DNA from: Protonemura montana
Lineage: Eukaryota; Arthropoda; Insecta; Plecoptera; Nemouridae
Assembly: GCA_947568835.1 (NCBI GenBank)
Contig: OX387603.1
Coordinates: 24,514,651-24,578,650, forward strand
DNA: 64,000 nucleotides
Direction of reading: 5' to 3'
Shown: one piece after another, positions 56,701-64,000 of the stretch
How the letters are laid out: every line of letters starts with the position of its first letter
Position numbering within the stretch: the first letter of the stretch is position 1
Program-made: the position numbers and the translations under genes
Notes under the pieces: model-generated
Told to the model about the DNA's origin: nothing
Database searches by the model: none
What the model saw: only the letters and a program-made list of their open reading frames with translations

Positions 56701-59700
56701 AAAGGAATTTTAAAATCACATCCCGATATTTATGTAACGTTTTATAACACTTCATAACTTTTTAGCTAAAATGATTTTCTTTCCCAACGTTCGAGCTGGG
56801 GCCGTCACAGCTGCGGCTTGTCTGAAATAGCTCCGGTAGCCGAGCACGGGTGCCTTCTTTCGACTGATGAGATTGGGATCGAGGGCGCAGCACCCCGTCC
56901 TAGTGGTCCAGCTGCAGAGGAACGCCCTGACTAAAGTGAACCGTAGTTCGCCCCCAAGCCCCGTCAGACGGCACGGAAATAGCTAGACATTCGTCTCCTC
57001 TTCATTGACTACCCTAAATAAATCTCGGCTGTATCTCTTACAATCCCTTTACTATGCGGTATGCACAGCTGGCAAGCCGGTAATTTAGAAAAATATGGAA
57101 ATTCAGACTGCACGGAATTCCGTTTCACTGTTAAGACAGATTTTCGATCTTGATAGTAAAGTTATAGTGATTTGAAAAGATTGCTGACATTTTTCTAAAT
57201 CTAAAATTACCCGCTATTGGTTGATACTCACTGCAGTCTAAGTAATAGCATAGCAATTTATAATTTCTAGATCTATTTCAGCACGACACCGGAGGTCGAT
57301 CAGCTCGAGCGCCGCTCGTGGCTCGGCGATTTTCTGAGCCAAACAAAATCCCGACCGAAAAGCAATATTATTCAACATTGAGCCATTGCTTGCACGCCGT
57401 TCCGACGCCCCTAGAGGGCTTTTATTGAGGGAGCAAGACCACCGACTACGTGAACGTCTACCACAGAGTGAAGCGCCGTTGAGGCAAGGACCGTGAAACC
57501 CGCGTCCGATGACCACTCTCCTAGCATTGTCCGCTCTACCATGGTCCGCGCTTCGACGTTCCCTGGCGGCCTCCTTGCACCAGCTGGAGACGTGTTTACA
57601 CGCATGATTTACATCGTACACACAGGCGACGCTAAACTTTAGCACTGGTTTCGAAAACAAAGTACAAACATAGGAAGATAGACGTCATGGGAACCGAGTC
57701 AAACGGCCGGTGCGTGACAAGACTGGCAAACGCGCCGCTTGCGGCAGGAACCGGAGGCTACGAACCGCCAAGATGCACGATACCAGCGACAGCAAGATGG
57801 GGTGCGACGATTAATGGCTAGACACAGCCGTAAATTGAATCAAATTGCATTTTACTTTGGCGGCCGCCAACGGCAAACTCCTGCAGCTAGCAGAGGAAAT
57901 GCACTGTACACACACTCACACTGTCGCTGGAATTGTCGTCGCGTTCGGTTGAGTGCACGAATCGACACTCGGAGACAAACGAAGAAGTCGAGGTGCAAAT
58001 TGCCATCCCAGGATGTAAAAGTTGCCAGTGGCACTCACGACCACTTCAATGCAAGCTCCGAAACCACAAAATAATTCGCGAAAAATATTACATTTTGTTC
58101 CACGCGGGATCAGAAGTTCATAGAAACCTTCGAGCGACAGTAATGATAGGTTGGCGATGATTTCCTATCGAAAACGTTCATTGATACTGTAATGACACCA
58201 CCTAATGATAGCTTCTGTTCGTGCTTTTTAATTAACCTACAACGCGTTTGACCTCCGATTCAATTAACGCCTCTGTAGCAACCTCGTGCCGGACCTGTCT
58301 TCTGAAATCTCTCCGAATCTTCGTGGGCCGCGCCTCTGGCCCCGCCGTGCCTTATGTCCGAGCGTTCGGGGTCTTCCTGGTCCTCGTCGTCGCCGGGTGG
58401 GAGCCGACAAGGCGGACGACGTTCAAGTGACAACGCGAGGGACACGCCCTAACACGGGAAAAACAATGCACGGATGCCTCCCTGCCTCTCAAACAGCCTT
58501 CTAAGAAGAGTTGCCACATTTTTTCGCCTATTCGTTTAAAAAAAAATCACCCCGTCTATAAAAAAGCACCCATTATGAATTCATGATATTCATTACAAAC
58601 TGCATAGTGCTACTTGTTAAATTATTCCACGCCGGATTTGAAATAATGATACCTTATTAGCAGCAGTTTGCTAGTGTGCACCTACTCTGTCGGTAATGTA
58701 GGGTAAATGTATGTAAAGCAAATTGTAATTTGATTCTTAACTACCGAAGTACAAACTCTGTTGTGTGCTGCCTTCAGAGAGAGTCTATTAAAAATTGGGC
58801 TCCATAAAAACAGCGCCTGACTCCGGCATCATCTCTGAACTCTGCGATATCGTTGTTTCAAGACGGTCTACCATGAGTCGATGCTCAATCATTAATCACT
58901 GTAAATCATTAATCAAAGCATGTTCGAGGCTATCATATCAAAGCTTTTATAGCATCATTTTGCCAGCCGCTAAATTTTCACTGACACATTTCTTTCCGAA
59001 GTGTGCTGCATGCGCCGAGTTTTTGTTCGGATACATTGAAAACGTTTGACAGTTTACAAGCATCGCTCATTGTTTCACCTGTAAATTATCGAGTGGAGAC
59101 TTCATTTATCTTTGTACCCATACGTGTACACGCAGAGACAAATTGCTCTGTACGCAAAAATTCATGCATGATGCATCGATGTCCATCGTAAATGTTGTCG
59201 ATGCACGTTTATTCGAAGGAAGCAGCGACGGGTAAACGCGTGCTAATGCCTGCAATATAAGGCCACGCCTGCAATAGGTGTGGACCTGCCTGCCACTTGT
59301 ATGATGACTGTAGAATACGTGAAACTAGTTGCTGATGATTGCGCCGAGAGGAATTCATGCGCCAATGATTCAATCGTTAATTTGCATAATTTAAGACGTC
59401 CGTCCGCACTCAACACCTTCTTCAGAAACAGAACCACTCATCGTAAAAAAATCCGCAGTATTTTGCCGTCCTCATTAACGAAATCGCATTTTGCATGAAC
59501 CTCCCTTTAGGTTCAAATTATAGTTTCTCTCAAAATGGTTCGTCAATTTTTTTGCCTTACCATCTTCCAGCAACGACCTAGCCACAACCAAATCACAGTG
59601 AATCCAAATGAAAACTGCATTACTTACGCATATAAAGTAATCCGATCGTTTTACCAACACTCACAAAATCGCCAATCAACTCCAGACTTTGCCCGAACGA

Positions 59701-61066
59701 CGGTTACAAGATTTCAAGCACGCGAGAGCAGACGTCGGTGCGCAGTCGCCAACGGTCGCGCTGGCTTTGCCGTTCGAAAAGCGTTTGAATCTCTGGCCTA
59801 GCGACCACGTGGTCGAGCGCAGCATCCGTTGCCGCGTGACGTAATGGATCGGATCTTGGTCCTCGCGGTGAGAGCAAAAAGGTGCTAACCGGCCTCGAGA
59901 CGAAGACCATGGCAACGGTAATGGTCGTAATTAGCGGGTCAATGTGTATGATCGATGAAAGACTCGAATCTGTCAGTGCGATTATCATTTGAAGCATAAG
60001 CAGGTGCCAAAAAGCGTACATAAAGTTGTCCTGCTTCCCGTGTACCGGTTCTGCGTGGATTCAATGAGCAAGTCGTTTAATTTCAGTCCTAATCCTGGAT
60101 GTAAACCTTCCACCAGATGCTGTGTACTTAGCCTGAAAATGCCGTCATTTGAATCATTTCTGTCCCGTTTGCTGTCATTCTTAAGCCAATATTGCACGAG
60201 CGGAAATGATGGGCGATTCGTAAAAAGCCTCGACCTCATCGCACACATCAAAAGTTCACACATAACATTTGAATATTTTCAAATTAAGTGTTCGTTGCGT
60301 CACAACATTATTATTGTTATTTCTAACGGAATTCTGCAGGGCAAAGACAGCGGCCTGCGTGGTCCAGTGCCGCCTCTTTCCTCGTTATCGTAGGCAACAG
60401 TGCCAAGTGATGAGCGAGGACCCCCTGACCTGTGTGAATTCGGATCGCTCGACAATTTCATTCGTACTCGCGCGGTGTCTTCTCCAAATGTACGCGTAAT
60501 TGTTTGGATGATTCGTTGTTACAGATGTTTTTCACTACAGCTGCAGCAACGTGCGTCATGACTTCAGAAAAAAACTTTATTGTAGTGCATTGCCATGTGT
60601 GTACTTTCTCGCTGTGAACAAATCAAGGCCTTCGAACCGAAACAGCGCTAAATATAGACTGAAAATCAGTAACATATGGTCACGAGTTGGACCTGTAGTA
60701 GCCCTTCTACAGCTGGGGGTTCTCACTTGAATTTCGGTTCGTGAATATTTCTGTAATTCGGGGAAATCACGGAACAGTTTTAAAACGAGTCTAATAAAAA
60801 TAACGCTCGACGGTTTTGACTGTTTCGTACGCCATTTACAGCCCAATAACCGAAAACCATGTCGAAAAATAAACAAAACAATTCCCTACAGCACTACTCT
60901 TCAGGGCACGAAGCGCCGATAAAATTGTTCCGGCATCGGTTAGTGATTTTCCTAGCCGCCCCCCGACGCCGCTGCGCACGACATTCCAGCTGCGCGCTGC
61001 GCCCTGAGCAATGGAGAGCAAATGTGGAGCGTCTCGAAGTATTTTTGGCTTAAACCCCTGTGGTAC
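53774..61066. other. Non-coding stretch upstream of exon A
   Basis: No further exon is supported. Positions 58310-58430 are GC-rich with open frames on both strands (minus strand includes DDEDQEDPERSD), but no donor of the required phase is present. CpG is normal throughout. Confidence 0.5.
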
Positions 61067-61160
61067 CGGTCGAATGGCGCTGGTGAATGGGTGGGTAATT
61101 GCCTGGCCTAGAAGGGTGGAAGGGAAATCAGGTACGGGAAAGTAGCCTACTCATGCAAAA
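61067..61160 (-). repeat. Dispersed repeat, body module (copy 3)
   Basis: It shares ggtcgaatggcg, ggtgaatg, ggcctagaagggtggaaggg and gtagccta with 28257-28370, in the same order. A 5S-like block follows to the right, as in copy 1, but about 180 bp away. Confidence 0.55.
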
Positions 61161-61341
61161 CGTCACCAACAATGCATCCAAAGCTCTCGTGACGTTTAAA
61201 AATAAGGTTAGTAAAGCATTTCCATTGACAATATCTCTCCTGAACATGGCATGAGTTCGATAGTCTCTCATAACATACCGGAATTAATGTTAGTAACGAG
61301 AATCTGTGTTTCAAAACGTATGATGTAGAGACATGGTTGCC

Positions 61342-61455
61342 AACAGGAAGTGGTTTTCCAAACGATCACCCACCCAAGTACCGATTACTGCCAATGTTGC
61401 TTAGCTTCGGCTGTGCCTGGGTGCTATCTCACGAGAACCAATGCCTTCAACACGC
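61342..61455 (-). pseudogene. 5S rRNA-like fragment (second)
   Basis: On the minus strand this resembles 5S rRNA over most of its length. The words ttttccaaacgatcacccac, ccaagtac, gttgcttagcttcgg and cacgagaacc occur in the order expected for antisense 5S. An insertion of about 13 bases interrupts the loop B/C region and the 5' end is missing. It is not a working gene. Confidence 0.6.
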
Positions 61456-64000
61456 CAAGCCGTTGGGTGTCTCGAACGGAAGCTGGGAAACGCGATATGT
61501 AAGTGGACACTCTTCGGACGTCCTCGGCAGCAGAAGAAGACCACGGCACTCTCGCTTTCCGTAGTGCTACATTCAAACTGCAAGAAGCAGGTCTGACAGG
61601 TAATAGAAGGGCAAAAAATCGAGCGTATCCCCGTTTGCGCGGCGTAGACACAAACATCTCGCAGATCCATTGTCTTCAAGCAACGGAACCGAAGAAATTA
61701 TCCGTCGTTCAAAATTTGGGTGTGATTGGAAAAAAAATTTGGTTGCGTTCTGACTTCGGGAGTTCGACCAATCGTAACGATTGATTAGTAAAATTTTAAT
61801 TTGTAATGCTCGTTTGAATTGCGTAGAATGCAGTTCTGGAGGCTTGAACGATCTGGAACGACCGGGTAGCTGGTAAGGTAAAGTGAAAGATCATTCAATG
61901 CTTGTTTGAGCCACACCCGCCATTAGCTCGCCTGCGCGCGCGTTCGAATCGTTTCCGTGGTTTGGTACAATTTATCGGTCGCCGAGAACATTTAATCAGA
62001 GAACAACCAAATTCACTTGCGCTTTGAAATTGTTTCACATCGTATGCCTTGCATACCGGAACGCATGTTACGAAACCGGCCGTAAAGAAATCTGTTATCT
62101 GATACGTTTAACCTGATGAAATCTAAAAAGTAAGTCTGGCGTTTCCGACAGTGACTTTACGTCCGAAGAAAATATATTTCCATACCATTTATAGTTGGCC
62201 AGCCAACCTGGAATTTTATAACCGAGCTCGAACCAAATCGATTAATTCTCATGGCCATGCGGTGAAAAATACCAGTGTGCATTTCTGATAATAGTTATTA
62301 GGATTCACCACTAGCACCCGACGCGACACCATCACCTTTATATTTGCACCCAAATATTTGAATAAATGGTTTTTTTACTCAAGGCTCCTCTACAAGCATC
62401 CGCAATCTCATCAATTAATTTCGAAAAAAATTACAAGCCGAAATACTTTGTTTTTGCTTAAAAAACTATGCATAAATGGTCTGAGAAGTCTCCTGACCAA
62501 CGCTCACCTTCCAAAGCGACTGAAAAACGCCTCTAATACCAACTCCCGAACCGTCCAGCCACCAGCCAACACGCACACGTTAGATAACCAAGTACTTCTC
62601 GTTGACTCCACGAGCACGTTTCACAATTTCTTTATTTCAACTCAAATACGTACGTCAAATTTGCACGCGGCTAAGTGCAAGATAAACAATGCACCTTTGC
62701 CGTCGACAAGCACACGTACGACTGGTGGAGATCTAGCCACTTGTGGAAGTGCTTGAACGTAATGCCGCGACTTGGAATGAGGTAACGTGCAACCGCTATG
62801 CAGCGCTGGTGCTGGGAGATAATGTCGGTGATAAGCAAGGTGTAGACGCCGATAAGCTAGGTATTCGCTAGGTACACTTCAGATGAGGCACAGTGACCCA
62901 TGGTATGTACCCATACGATACGACAATATGCCAGACAATACGGTATAAAAAATGGCAGGAAATTATTACTAATTGTCTCTTACTGGTATCATTCGAAAAC
63001 AAAAATGCACGCTGTTCACTTAGGTACACCATGACATTAAATTGAGTGCATGCCGTACATGAGAAATCGAATTAAGAAACAATCCAATTACGCGAAGTTA
63101 TTATCATGAAAGTCGTCGTAGCGTCTTCTTTGATGTCATTAATCACGTAAAAGAAATGGGAAAATGGACAAAAACAGCCTTGACATGTGAAGAAACCCGT
63201 AATAGGCTCATGAAATGGGCAAATGAATTGTTTTATAAACGGTCATTCATGCGAAGTCGAAGCCTGCCAACGAGCGGACCCCGTACTCCCAGAGGATGAT
63301 TGATATTTACAAGACCCCCGCGTCGAATGTCCCACATTTCCCAGGACATTTCGGCGCCCGATGGCAGCGCATAGCCGCCGACAAGTCATCAATCTAATCG
63401 CACTCGATTATTCATCGCTTTCGAGTCAACGTATCCTTGGCCGACTGCGAAATTCAGAATGCGATAGCCGGTCGTTCGCGGCCCGACCCGATATTAACTC
63501 GGCGAAAAGACTTTTGCACGCCGTGTGGCGTCTTCGGGAGAGCCATCGACCGGGTAACTGACCATGGGAGCCGTACCCTTGACCAGCCGGCATACCGCAC
63601 CAGTAACTCAGCTGGCAACTGACACGCACCCCGATAGTACATAGACTGATAGACTTATTAAAAATGCATAATCGAATCTTGGCACGAAACTAGGTTGAAA
63701 AAGTCGTTCGACCGGTCGATATGTCTGACAATTTTATCGCTATGGCGCGTGCTGAAGTCGGGGGTTGATAGGGGGGCGAGATTACGACCGGTGCAGCATA
63801 TAAATAGTTTAAAATGTTATCGTTGCTGTCGGAAATCCTCACCGTGCACCTCGATGCCAGGCTTTTACCTAGCCTGTCATTTTAGGGGAGGGTGGAATAT
63901 TTGAAGAAATCGCTGAATAATGTACAAACGCATGTGTCTGTACTCTGTCAACGTGGTTATACGGCAATGTTCGTGTGCCCTGGAAACAAGTTAATTGTCT
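61456..64000. other. Non-coding stretch to the right edge
   Basis: No gene, RNA or clear repeat is recognised. Short open frames here have random composition. Confidence 0.5.

Noticed and set aside
58260-58445. GC-rich segment that looks like a minus-strand exon with an acidic peptide
   Set aside because: The only possible donors (acag|gtccgg, cgag|gttgct) are weak and leave phase 1, which does not fit exon A's phase 0 entry. The plus strand is open as well.

Overview
The window looks like a piece of a large, intron-rich arthropod genome. An insect is most likely, and probably not a fly, because the CpG pattern suggests germline DNA methylation. There are no prokaryotic features. Most of the 64 kb is non-coding intron or spacer.

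The one host gene I can support lies on the minus strand and spans almost the whole window. Seven exons share compatible splice phases: A 53676-53773, B 40172-40371, C 38125-38273, D 36966-37232, E 35443-35641, F 32591-33594 and G 4999-5211. Together they encode two spectrin-type helical bundles separated by a long charged linker. The gene is open at both ends: neither the start nor the stop codon is in the window. The style recalls the LINC/nesprin/Klarsicht/AKAP6 class of scaffold proteins, but I cannot fix the orthologue without a search. Introns range from about 1 kb to 27 kb.

A complete Ty3/gypsy-type LTR retroelement (40532-50366, plus strand) sits in the intron between exons A and B, antisense to the gene and 160 bp upstream of exon B. 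Its two 537-bp LTRs look identical by eye and it is flanked by a 4-bp target duplication, so the insertion is recent. It carries intact gag, pol and env reading frames, plus a 3' segment with an extra open frame, an internal duplication and a 39-base poly(A) tract.

Other repeats are an 11-copy 90-bp minisatellite (2058-3047), two decayed LINE 3' fragments (29.6-30.7 kb and 36.0-36.3 kb), and a dispersed repeat family. Two members of that family carry a 5S rRNA-like block in the same order and orientation. Short tRNA-like fragments also occur. Introns beside exons B-G contain long CpG-free runs, while the rest of the window is CpG-normal; this contrast is the clearest large-scale signal after the retroelement.
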